DNA from: JAKAUF01 sp050746205
Lineage (GTDB): Bacteria; Acidobacteriota; Terriglobia; Terriglobales; SCQP01
DNA length: 28,519 bases
Reading direction: 5' to 3'
NCBI GenBank assembly: GCA_050746205.1
Contig: JBOGKW010000024.1
Coordinates: 1 to 28,519 of the forward strand
Position numbers and translations under genes: made by a program. A model generated the notes under the pieces. The model saw nothing but the letters and a program-made list of their open reading frames with translations. It did no database searches and was not told the DNA's origin. Shown in pieces: positions 6,898 to 13,333 of this stretch (the stretch's first letter is position 1; every line of letters begins with the position of its first letter).

Positions 6898-7682
6898 GCG
6901 CGACGGGCCAATCCGGGCGGCCGGTGGTGCTCACCGGCAGCGGCGTGCTGTTGCCCTGGGGGGTGGGCGTGGCGGCGCTGGCGGCTCCGGCGGCGGCGGC
7001 GCGCATGGCCCAGTTCAATCCGCGGGACTACATTCGCAATGCCAGGGCGCTGCGGGCCATGCACCGCGGCTTTCAACTGACCGCCGCCGCAGCGTCGCTG
7101 GCCTTGGGCGCGGCCGGGATCGGCAATGATGCCGAGGGCCTGGCGGCGGCGGGGGTGGCGCCGGAGCGCGCCGGGCTGGTGATGGCGGCGGGCGATGTCC
7201 AGCCCATAACCCCCGACCTGCTGGCGGTGCTGGCGGCGGCGGGTGGGGGGGACGACTGGGGCGAGGCGGCGTTGCATGGGTTGCACCCTTTTCGCCGCCT
7301 GCACCTGCTGACCAACATGGCGGCGGCGCATGTCTCCATCCTGTTTAATTTCCAGGGGCCCAGCCTGACGCTGACTAGCGGCGCGGAGGCGGCGGCCCAG
7401 GCGCTGGCGGAGGCGGCGGGGCTGCTGGCCGAAGGGCGGGCGGATCTGGTGCTGTGTGCCGCCAGCGATTGCCCAGAGCAGACGTTGTTTGGGGGCGAGG
7501 GTGAGGCGGCTGCGGCGGTGGTGTTGGAGGCCGCCGACAGCGCGGCGCGGCGAGGCGTGCGGGAGGCCGCCGCCTGGGAGCCGGGGGGCGGCGCCGAGGG
7601 CTGGGAAGAGCGCTTCCCGCTTTGCGGGCCGCTGCTGGCGGCGCTGGCGGCGCGGGCGGCGGCGCCGGCGGAGGCGCGATGA
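6894..7682 (+). CDS. Half-length, catalytically dead ketosynthase homologue
   Basis: At 262 residues it is only about 60% of a ketosynthase. It keeps the N-terminal strand (VVLTGSGVLLPWG), the FNPRDYIRNARALRAMHRG helix that closely parallels FNPRKLIADAKTLKLMTRS of the 4769 protein, and the active-site region, where the Cys position is Ala164 (LTLTSGAEAAAQAL). It ends soon after GEGEAAAAVVLE, so the whole C-terminal half with both His motifs is absent. It most resembles a truncated paralogue of the neighbouring chain-length-factor-like protein. Short 'beta-ketoacyl synthase chain length factor' proteins are known from aryl polyene clusters, so it may be a functional partner and not debris. Start TTG overlaps the fabG stop and the end overlaps the next ketosynthase by ATGA. 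Tight coupling on both sides and an intact frame argue for expression. Confidence 0.78.
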   Translation: MSATGQSGRPVVLTGSGVLLPWGVGVAALAAPAAAARMAQFNPRDYIRNARALRAMHRGFQLTAAAASLALGAAGIGNDAEGLAAAGVAPERAGLVMAAGDVQPITPDLLAVLAAAGGGDDWGEAALHGLHPFRRLHLLTNMAAAHVSILFNFQGPSLTLTSGAEAAAQALAEAAGLLAEGRADLVLCAASDCPEQTLFGGEGEAAAAVVLEAADSAARRGVREAAAWEPGGGAEGWEERFPLCGPLLAALAARAAAPAEAR

Positions 7683-8947
7683 GCGGGAGCCGATGCGAGG
7701 TGTTTATCAGCGGCGCCGGTGTAGTCAGCCCCTTGGGGCTGGGTTGCGCCGCCCACCGGGCGGCGCTGGAGGCGGGCCGGGGCGGCATCGGCTGGATCCG
7801 CCACTTTCCCAGCGAGGGCTTCCCCGTGCGCATCGCCGGGGAGGTGCCGGCAGCGGGGTTGCCGCCGGGGCCGGGGCGGCTGCACTATTTCGCCGCCTTG
7901 GCCCTGGCCGAGGCGCTGGAGCAGGCCGGCTTGCCCGCGCCGGACGACGGGAACGACCCGGCGCGGGCCGTGGTTTGGGCGGTGGGCAAACCAGTGCTGC
8001 CCGTGCCCGAGCTGGCGGCCTGGGTGGCGGCAGCACCCCAGGCGGGCCCTGGCGGAGGGGAGCTGGCCGGCGAACTGCGACGGCGCTACGCCGACCGCCT
8101 GCGGCGGCAACAATTGACCCCCGCCGACCTGCTGGCCCGGTTGGCGCGGGCCGGACACGCCGGCGGACGGAGGGTGGCCTGCTACACCGCCTGCGCCTCC
8201 GGCAATGACGCGCTGGGCATGGGCAAGCGTATGATCGAGCGCGGCGAGGCGCAGGTGGTGTTGGCGGGGGGCGCCGATTCCCAGGTGGACGCGCTCAGCT
8301 TGCTGGAGTTCGAATTGCTGGCGGCGCTGGCCCATCCGCAACCCGGCGAAGAACCGGCGGAGGTCTGCCGGCCCTTCGACCGCCGGCGCACCGGATTTGT
8401 GGTGGGTGAGGGCGCCGCCGCGCTGGTGCTGGAGTCTGGCGATCACCTGCGCCGCCGCGGCGGCCAGCCCGTGGCTCGGCTGGCCGGATATGGCAGTTCG
8501 CTGGACGCCTTCGGCCTGACCAAATGCCACCCCGACGGCCGGGGCGCGGCGGCGGCGATGACCGCCGCGCTGGCCGATGCCGGCGAGCCCACTACCGCCG
8601 TGGACTACATTAACGCCCACGGCACGGGAACGGTGCTGAACGACCGCGCCGAGGCGGCGGCCATTCATCAGGTGTTCGGCGCCGAGGCGGGCTGCGTGCC
8701 GGTGAGCAGCACCAAGGCCATGACCGGCCATTTGATCGCCGCCGCTTCCGCCGTCGAGGCGGTGCTGTCGGTGCTGGGGCTGGAGGACGGTTTCATTCCC
8801 CCCTCGCTGAACTATCAAACGCCGGACCCGGAGTGCGCCCTGAACATCGTCACCGCAGGTGGGCGGCGCGGGCCGCTGCGCCTGGCGCTGTCGAACGGTT
8901 TCGGTTTTGGCGGGCAGAACGCCTGCGTGGTGCTGGCGCGGGCATGA
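7679..8947 (+). CDS. Second catalytically complete 3-oxoacyl-ACP synthase
   Basis: A 422-residue ketosynthase with C172 (ACYTACASGNDAL), H314 (NAHGTGTVLND), K346 (SSTKAMTG) and H351 (TGHLIAAAS), plus the SNGFGFGGQNAC end loop. The region before the nucleophile is Gly/Ala/Pro-rich and differs from the first ketosynthase, so it is not a recent duplicate. ATG 7679 overlaps the stop of the half-length homologue. A second active ketosynthase could start chains, act at another chain length, or be the partner of the half-length protein just upstream; in aryl polyene systems two distinct ketosynthases work in one pathway. Downstream is a 161-bp gap with an inverted repeat before the ligase gene. Confidence 0.92.
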   Translation: MSGSRCEVFISGAGVVSPLGLGCAAHRAALEAGRGGIGWIRHFPSEGFPVRIAGEVPAAGLPPGPGRLHYFAALALAEALEQAGLPAPDDGNDPARAVVWAVGKPVLPVPELAAWVAAAPQAGPGGGELAGELRRRYADRLRRQQLTPADLLARLARAGHAGGRRVACYTACASGNDALGMGKRMIERGEAQVVLAGGADSQVDALSLLEFELLAALAHPQPGEEPAEVCRPFDRRRTGFVVGEGAAALVLESGDHLRRRGGQPVARLAGYGSSLDAFGLTKCHPDGRGAAAAMTAALADAGEPTTAVDYINAHGTGTVLNDRAEAAAIHQVFGAEAGCVPVSSTKAMTGHLIAAASAVEAVLSVLGLEDGFIPPSLNYQTPDPECALNIVTAGGRRGPLRLALSNGFGFGGQNACVVLARA

Positions 8948-8976
8948 GGGCCGAGATGCGAGTCGGATCGGACAAC

Positions 8977-9016
8977 GGGGCAGCGCCAGGAAAGCGCCGG
9001 CACGGTGCGCTGCCCC
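8977..9016 (+). other. 10-bp perfect inverted repeat in the gap before the ligase gene
   Basis: GGGGCAGCGC (8977-8986) and GCGCTGCCCC (9007-9016) can form a 10-bp stem around a 20-nt loop in the 161-bp space between the second ketosynthase and the PaaK-type gene. No T-run follows, so it is not a standard terminator. It could stabilise the upstream message or attenuate expression of the last two genes. It is the largest gap inside the operon. Confidence 0.45.
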
Positions 9017-9108
9017 GCGGGCGCGTGGGGACGGGCGGACGGCCCGGAGAGCTTGGTTTATCGCATAGAAGGCCAGGCCGCCGCCTGTGCCATGCTGGAG
9101 AATAGGCC

Positions 9109-10449
9109 ATGCTGCTAGAGCGCGCGTTTAACATTCTCGACCACGGCTTCCTCAGGACGCCGGGACGGCGGCTGTGGACCGCGCAGCGCCTCACACCGGG
9201 GCTGATCGCCCGCCTGCAGGCCGGGAAGCTGAGCGCCACGGTGCGCTACGTGGCGCGGCACTCGCGCTTCTATCAGGAAAAGTTCCGCCAACACGGCATT
9301 GACCCCGCGCGGGTGCGCTCGCACGCCGACCTGGGCGATTTTTTCACCACCCCCGAGGATCTGCGGGAACGGCCGGTGGAGGATTTTCTCTGCTCCAAGC
9401 CGGAGTTTGGCTTTGAGACCACCGGCACCTCGATGGGCATCAACAAGCGGGTGTACTTTTCCTACGCCGAGATGTTCGATTACGGCCGGGACGGAGCTGT
9501 TGGGCTGTACAACTTGGGCCTCCGGCCGGACGACGTGGTGGCCGACGGCTTCGATTATTCCTTTTGGAACGCGCCCTTCACCGCCTATTACTCCATCATG
9601 GCCATCGGGGCCTTCCACGTCATCGGTGCCTTCGTCGAGCCGCAGGAGTTCTACGACCGGATCAAGATCTACAAGCCCAACGTCATCATGGGCGTGCCCA
9701 CCCATCTGGTGCGGGTGACCGAGGTGGCGGAACGGTGCGGCACCTGGCCGGTGAAGCTGCTGTTTTTGGGCGGCGAAAACCTAAGTGAGCGCACGCGGCA
9801 ATACATGGAGCGCGTCTGGCAAGGGGCCAAGGTGCACCTCAGCTACGGGCAGACCGAGGCCTTCGGCATGAACGGCGTCGAGTGCCCGGAAAAGGGCGGC
9901 TATCATCTGAGCGCGCTCTCGTTGATCAGCGAGATCCTCAATCCCGACGAGGAGGGCTATGGCGAGCTGGCCTACACCACGCTGAACCGCACGGTGATGC
10001 CGCTGGTCCGTTACCGCTCGGCGGACATCACGCGCTGGGCCCACGACGGTGACTGCCACTGCGCCCTGCGGCTGATGCCGCGGATCAGCAAGATCATCGG
10101 CCGCAGCGACGAGCTGATCAACTGCTCGATGGGCAACATCAGCCCCTACTGGTTCGAGGAGATGCTGCGCGGAGTGCCGGAAGTGACCGATGATTGGCAG
10201 GTGTATGTGCGCCGCGGCGACCGCGACGACCGTATCGAGTTTCATCTCGAGCTGGTCAACGGCGGCTCCCAGGAGCAGGTCAAGGACCTGATCTTTCGGA
10301 ATATCGAGGCCCGGTTTCCCGATTGCTGGCGGTACTATCAGAAGCGGTTTTTCGAGTTTGATTTCCAGTTTCACCCGCCCCGCACCCTCTCCGAGGGCCG
10401 CAAGCTGAAGCGGCTGATTGACGCCCGGCGGGATGCGTGGAATCAGTAG
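9109..10449 (+). CDS. PaaK/CapK-type AMP-forming acyl ligase
   Basis: A 446-residue member of the phenylacetate-CoA ligase branch of adenylating enzymes. Visible are the N-terminal helix typical of the family (SATVRYVARHSRFYQEKF, 42-59), the phosphate-binding loop TTGTSMG (104-110), LLFLGGE (217-223), SYGQTE (245-250), RYRSADIT (301-308) and GRSDELI (331-337), then a small C-terminal domain ending near a basic GRKLKR that may hold the catalytic Lys. It should activate a carboxylic acid as acyl-AMP and pass it to CoA or to a carrier protein. In this operon it could load a starter acid on the long ACP or activate the finished chain for amide formation. Substrate cannot be read from sequence. 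A GGAGAA sequence lies upstream of the ATG. The DegT-type gene follows after 61 bp. Confidence 0.85.
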   Translation: MLLERAFNILDHGFLRTPGRRLWTAQRLTPGLIARLQAGKLSATVRYVARHSRFYQEKFRQHGIDPARVRSHADLGDFFTTPEDLRERPVEDFLCSKPEFGFETTGTSMGINKRVYFSYAEMFDYGRDGAVGLYNLGLRPDDVVADGFDYSFWNAPFTAYYSIMAIGAFHVIGAFVEPQEFYDRIKIYKPNVIMGVPTHLVRVTEVAERCGTWPVKLLFLGGENLSERTRQYMERVWQGAKVHLSYGQTEAFGMNGVECPEKGGYHLSALSLISEILNPDEEGYGELAYTTLNRTVMPLVRYRSADITRWAHDGDCHCALRLMPRISKIIGRSDELINCSMGNISPYWFEEMLRGVPEVTDDWQVYVRRGDRDDRIEFHLELVNGGSQEQVKDLIFRNIEARFPDCWRYYQKRFFEFDFQFHPPRTLSEGRKLKRLIDARRDAWNQ

Positions 10450-10510
10450 CCGCCGCCGCCCCCCGCGCCTCGGCGGGGCCGCGAGTCCTGGCAACGAAAG
10501 GCGAATAGCG

Positions 10511-11827
10511 ATGCCCACCCTAGCCCTCCATGGCGGCGCCCGCGCCGTGCCTGCCAACGCGGGAAAGACCTTCTGGCCGATCGTGACCGCTGAGGATAAG
10601 CGCGCCGTGGAGGCGGTGCTGGAGCGCGACGTGCTGTGGGCGATGACCACGCTGGAGGGGCTGCGTTGCCCCGAGCAGGATGGGCTGGAGCGGGAGTTTG
10701 CGAAGTTTTTGGGGGCGCGGTACGCGATCGCGGTCAACGGTGGCACTGCCGGGCTGCACATGGCCCTGGTGGCGAGCGGGGTGCAGGCCGGAGACGAGGT
10801 GATCACCAGCGCGTATTCGTTTCTGGCCACGCCCGCGGCGATCCTGCACGCCGGCGCCATCCCGGTCTTCGTGGATATTGAACCGCGGACCTGGAACCTG
10901 GATCCGCAGCAGATCGAGGCCAAGATCACGCCCCGCACGCGGGCCATTCTGGCGGTGGATATTCACGGCCTGTGCGCGGATTTCAACGCCATTGACGCCA
11001 TCGCCAGCCGCCATGACCTGCTCGTGGTGGAGGACGCCTGCCAGGCGCCGGGGGCCAGCTATCAGGGCCGCGCCGCCGGGCGATTGGGCCGCGCCGCTGG
11101 CTTCAGCGTGAACGGCACCAAGAACTTCTCCGTCGGCGAAGGCGGCTTCATGGTCACCGACGACGAGGCGATCTACTACCGTGGCAACTGGCTGAAGCAG
11201 GTGGGGGAGACGCTGCCGCCGGCCAATCCCACCATGCGGCAGCAGCATTTGCTGGCGTGGAACTACCGCGTGCAGGAAATGCCCTGCGCGCTGGCGCGGG
11301 TGCAACTGCGGCGCTTGGCGGAGGTCAACGAGCGGGGACGGCGGAACGCGGCGATCCTGGACGGCTATATCCGCGATATCCCGGGTCTGCGCGCGCCCCA
11401 CATTCCTGCCGGCTGCGTCTCGGTGTACCACAAATACCGGCTCACGCTGGAGCCGGACAAGTTGGACACTTCGCTGCGGGGACAGGCGCTACGCGACGCC
11501 TTCATGGCGGCGCTGGCCGCAGAGGGCATGGACGTGGACCTGTGGGGCACGGCGCCGCTGCCCGCCCATCCCATGATCAGCACTCGCCACGGCTTCGGCC
11601 GCGGCTTCCCGTGGAGCCTGCACCCCGAGGTGGACTATAGCGACAGCCCAGAGCGCTACCCGGTGACGCAACGCATGTTCGCCGAGTCCTTTTGCCTGAC
11701 CCATGACGAGTACCCGATCTTCGCGCAAAGCGACCAACTGATGCACGCCTATGGCGAGGCGCTGCGCAAAGTGGCGCGGCACGCGGGCGAGCTGAAGCCT
11801 GCCGTCGCCTGGCAGACGGCGACCTAG
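10511..11827 (+). CDS. DegT/DnrJ/EryC1/StrS-family PLP aminotransferase
   Basis: A 438-residue fold-type I aminotransferase. The cofactor Lys is K204 in NGTKNFSVGEGG, the pyridine-binding Asp is D175 in VVEDACQAPGA, and NGGTAGLHMAL (76-86) makes the phosphate cup. These enzymes usually transaminate keto-sugars, keto-cyclitols (StrS/StsC type) or make 3-amino-5-hydroxybenzoate. The C-terminal third (TRHGFGRGFPWSLHPEVDYSD) is longer than in the shortest members. ATG 10511 is chosen because it has AAAGG upstream and gives a normal start; the open frame upstream overlaps the ligase. As last gene of the run it suggests an amino group on the product. With inositol-phosphate synthase at the other end of the operon an aminocyclitol is conceivable, but no cyclitol dehydrogenase is seen in the window. 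Confidence 0.9.
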   Translation: MPTLALHGGARAVPANAGKTFWPIVTAEDKRAVEAVLERDVLWAMTTLEGLRCPEQDGLEREFAKFLGARYAIAVNGGTAGLHMALVASGVQAGDEVITSAYSFLATPAAILHAGAIPVFVDIEPRTWNLDPQQIEAKITPRTRAILAVDIHGLCADFNAIDAIASRHDLLVVEDACQAPGASYQGRAAGRLGRAAGFSVNGTKNFSVGEGGFMVTDDEAIYYRGNWLKQVGETLPPANPTMRQQHLLAWNYRVQEMPCALARVQLRRLAEVNERGRRNAAILDGYIRDIPGLRAPHIPAGCVSVYHKYRLTLEPDKLDTSLRGQALRDAFMAALAAEGMDVDLWGTAPLPAHPMISTRHGFGRGFPWSLHPEVDYSDSPERYPVTQRMFAESFCLTHDEYPIFAQSDQLMHAYGEALRKVARHAGELKPAVAWQTAT

Positions 11828-11845
11828 GCGGCGGTCGCCGCCGCC
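11827..11845 (+). other. GC-rich hairpin at the stop codon of the aminotransferase gene
   Basis: GGCGGCGG-TCG-CCGCCGCC forms an 8-bp stem starting at the last base of the TAG stop. A second imperfect inverted repeat follows (CCACGCCAGC from 11844, with GCTGGCGGCGTGG about 20 bp further on). There is no T-run here. The structures probably protect the 3' end of the operon message or assist the terminator at 11906. Confidence 0.45.
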
Positions 11846-11905
11846 ACGCCAGCTAAAGCCTGCTCGACTTCCGGCTGGCGGCGTGGAATCGGCCTCAGCC
11901 CGCGG

Positions 11906-11937
11906 GCGCGGACTAGGGTCCGCGCGGGGCAGTTTTT
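11906..11937 (+). terminator. Rho-independent terminator closing the biosynthetic operon
   Basis: GCGCGGAC (11906-11913), loop TAGG, GTCCGCGC (11918-11925), then GGGGCAG and five T (11933-11937). The eight-bp GC stem followed within seven bases by a T-run is the best intrinsic terminator in the window. It separates the operon ending at 11827 from the AAA+ gene starting at 11985. Confidence 0.6.
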
Positions 11938-11984
11938 GCAACGCCGGGGGCTACGGCCTCATCCCTTTACTAGGAGCCGTCGCC

Positions 11985-13028
11985 ATGGCCAGTCCCGCCC
12001 TTGTGCCTTTGAATCCGCAGCGGCGGGGCCCGCAGGCCGAACGGCTGCAGGAGGCACTGCGCCAGCGCATCGTCGGCCAGGAGGCCGCGCTGGGGCCGGT
12101 CGTGGATGCGTACCAAACATTCTTGGCCGGATTGCAGGCACCCAGCCGGCCGGTGGCGAACTTCCTTTTTTTAGGTCCCACCGGCTCGGGAAAGACGCAC
12201 GTGGTGGAATCGCTGGCCGCGGTGCTGTTCCAAAATCCGCGTGCGGTGATCAAAGTGGACTGCGGTGAGTTCCAACACAGCCATGAGATCGCGAAGCTGG
12301 TCGGTTCGCCCCCCGGTTATTTGGGGCACCGCGAGACCCATCCGGTGCTGACGCAAGAAGCGTTGGACCAATATCACACCCCCGAATTGCCCCTCTCGCT
12401 GGTGCTGTTCGATGAGATCGAGAAGGCCTCCGATGCGCTGTGGCAGTTGCTGCTGGGAATTTTGGACAAGGCGACGCTGACGCTGGGCGACAACCGCCGC
12501 ACCTCCTTTGTCCAGGCCATGCTCTTCCTGACCAGCAATCTGGGCGCGACGGAAATGGAACAATTGCTGAGTCCCGGCTTGGGCTTTGCGCCGCCGGCCG
12601 GCGGCGACGTCAGGCGCCGCTTGGCCACCGTGGCCACCGAGGCGGCGCGGCGAAAGTTTTCCCCGGAGTTCTTCAACCGGCTGGACTCGGTGGTGGTATT
12701 CCATCCCCTGGATCGGAACCAGCTCGAGCACGTGCTGGATCTGGAATTGGAATGGGTGCGGGTGCGGCTGGGGCATGCCGGCGCGCCGCCGACGTTCACC
12801 TTTCGCTGCACCACGGCGGCGAGGGATTTGTTGCTGCGCGACGGCACGGACCTGAAATACGGCGCCCGCCACCTGAAGCGGGCCATCGAGCGGCTGTTGG
12901 TGCACCCGCTGGCCAATCTGATCGCAACGCGGCAAATTCTGCCGCAGGACGCGCTGGTGGTGGACACCGATGACACCGGCGTGGGACTAGGCTTCGAGCG
13001 CGAGCAAGCGGCCCGCCGGCGGGCGTAG
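11985..13028 (+). CDS. Stand-alone Clp-type AAA+ ATPase (ClpA/ClpB D2 module only)
   Basis: A 347-residue protein equal to just the second ATPase ring of ClpA/ClpB/ClpC. It has Walker A GPTGSGKT (64-71), pore loop GYLG (111-114), Walker B LVLFDEIE (139-146), sensor-1 region FLTSNLG (181-187), arginine finger in FFNRLD (R232) and sensor 2 GARHLKR (R295). The N-domain, D1 ring and middle coiled coil of the large Clp proteins are absent. Between TSNLG and the arginine finger lies SPGLGF; L199-G200-F201 sits where ClpA and ClpC carry the [ILV]-G-[FL] tripeptide that docks on ClpP, so coupling to ClpP is possible. ATG 11985 with TAGGAG upstream is preferred over an open frame reaching back to 11883, which would run through the terminator. 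Unfoldase function is inferred; substrates are unknown. Confidence 0.87.
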   Translation: MASPALVPLNPQRRGPQAERLQEALRQRIVGQEAALGPVVDAYQTFLAGLQAPSRPVANFLFLGPTGSGKTHVVESLAAVLFQNPRAVIKVDCGEFQHSHEIAKLVGSPPGYLGHRETHPVLTQEALDQYHTPELPLSLVLFDEIEKASDALWQLLLGILDKATLTLGDNRRTSFVQAMLFLTSNLGATEMEQLLSPGLGFAPPAGGDVRRRLATVATEAARRKFSPEFFNRLDSVVVFHPLDRNQLEHVLDLELEWVRVRLGHAGAPPTFTFRCTTAARDLLLRDGTDLKYGARHLKRAIERLLVHPLANLIATRQILPQDALVVDTDDTGVGLGFEREQAARRRA

Positions 13029-13046
13029 GACGGCGCAGAGCAACGA

Positions 13047-13106
13047 CCCCGGCGACGGGGACCAGGGGTTCCGACCTGCCCGCCTTTGCCAAAGGGGCCT
13101 GCGGGC
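13047..13106. terminator. Hairpins between convergent genes, possible terminator region
   Basis: CCCCG-GCGA-CGGGG (13047-13060) is a short stem with a GNRA-type tetraloop. GCCCGC (13078-13083) pairs with GCGGGC (13101-13106) around an inner CCTTT-GCC-AAAGG stem. They lie 19-78 bp after the AAA+ stop and before the convergent lipoprotein gene. No T-run follows. With repeat copy A they fill the whole 305-bp gap 13029-13333, where I see no gene. Confidence 0.35.
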
Positions 13107-13132
13107 GGTGCGGCGTGCCCGCTTCCCGCCTA

Positions 13133-13314
13133 TCGCGGCAACCCTGAGACGCCATGAGCGCTAGTGGGCGTCCGTTGGCCCAGCATGCGCTGCTGCATGT
13201 TGGGGCTGCGTCGAAGCCCAGCCGCAGGCCCCACTAACGCCGGGTCCCCAGCGCGCAACGGTGTGCGCTAGGGTGGAGCGGCGGGGCGGTCCAGAATCGG
13301 GCGGCTGAGCCGCC
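13133..13314. repeat. Structured intergenic repeat, copy A
   Basis: The first of four related copies in this window. It starts TCGCGGCAAC, passes GGGCGTCCGTTG, an internal hairpin (CCCAGCATGC 13179-13188 with GCATGTTGGG 13195-13204), CCCAGCCGCAGGCCCC, and ends CCAGAATCGGG followed by the small palindrome GGCGGCTGAGCCGCC (13300-13314). Copy A carries an extra internal block (about 13240-13280, ending GGGTGGAGCGGCGGGG) shared with copy D but missing in B and C. Its palindromic end lies 20 bp from the stop codon of the minus-strand lipoprotein gene. Confidence 0.8.
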
Positions 13315-13333
13315 AGCCTCGGAGGCGCCGCGG

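Noticed and set aside
7073..8818. 581-residue minus-strand open frame opposite the half-length and second ketosynthases
   Set aside because: Low-complexity Ala/Pro/Arg/Gln-rich sequence; the plus strand carries clear ketosynthase motifs over the same span.
8944..9105. 53-codon frame starting in an ATGA overlap after the second ketosynthase
   Set aside because: Arg/Gly-rich, weak third-position bias, and it contains the 10-bp inverted repeat; a coupled microprotein is possible but unsupported.
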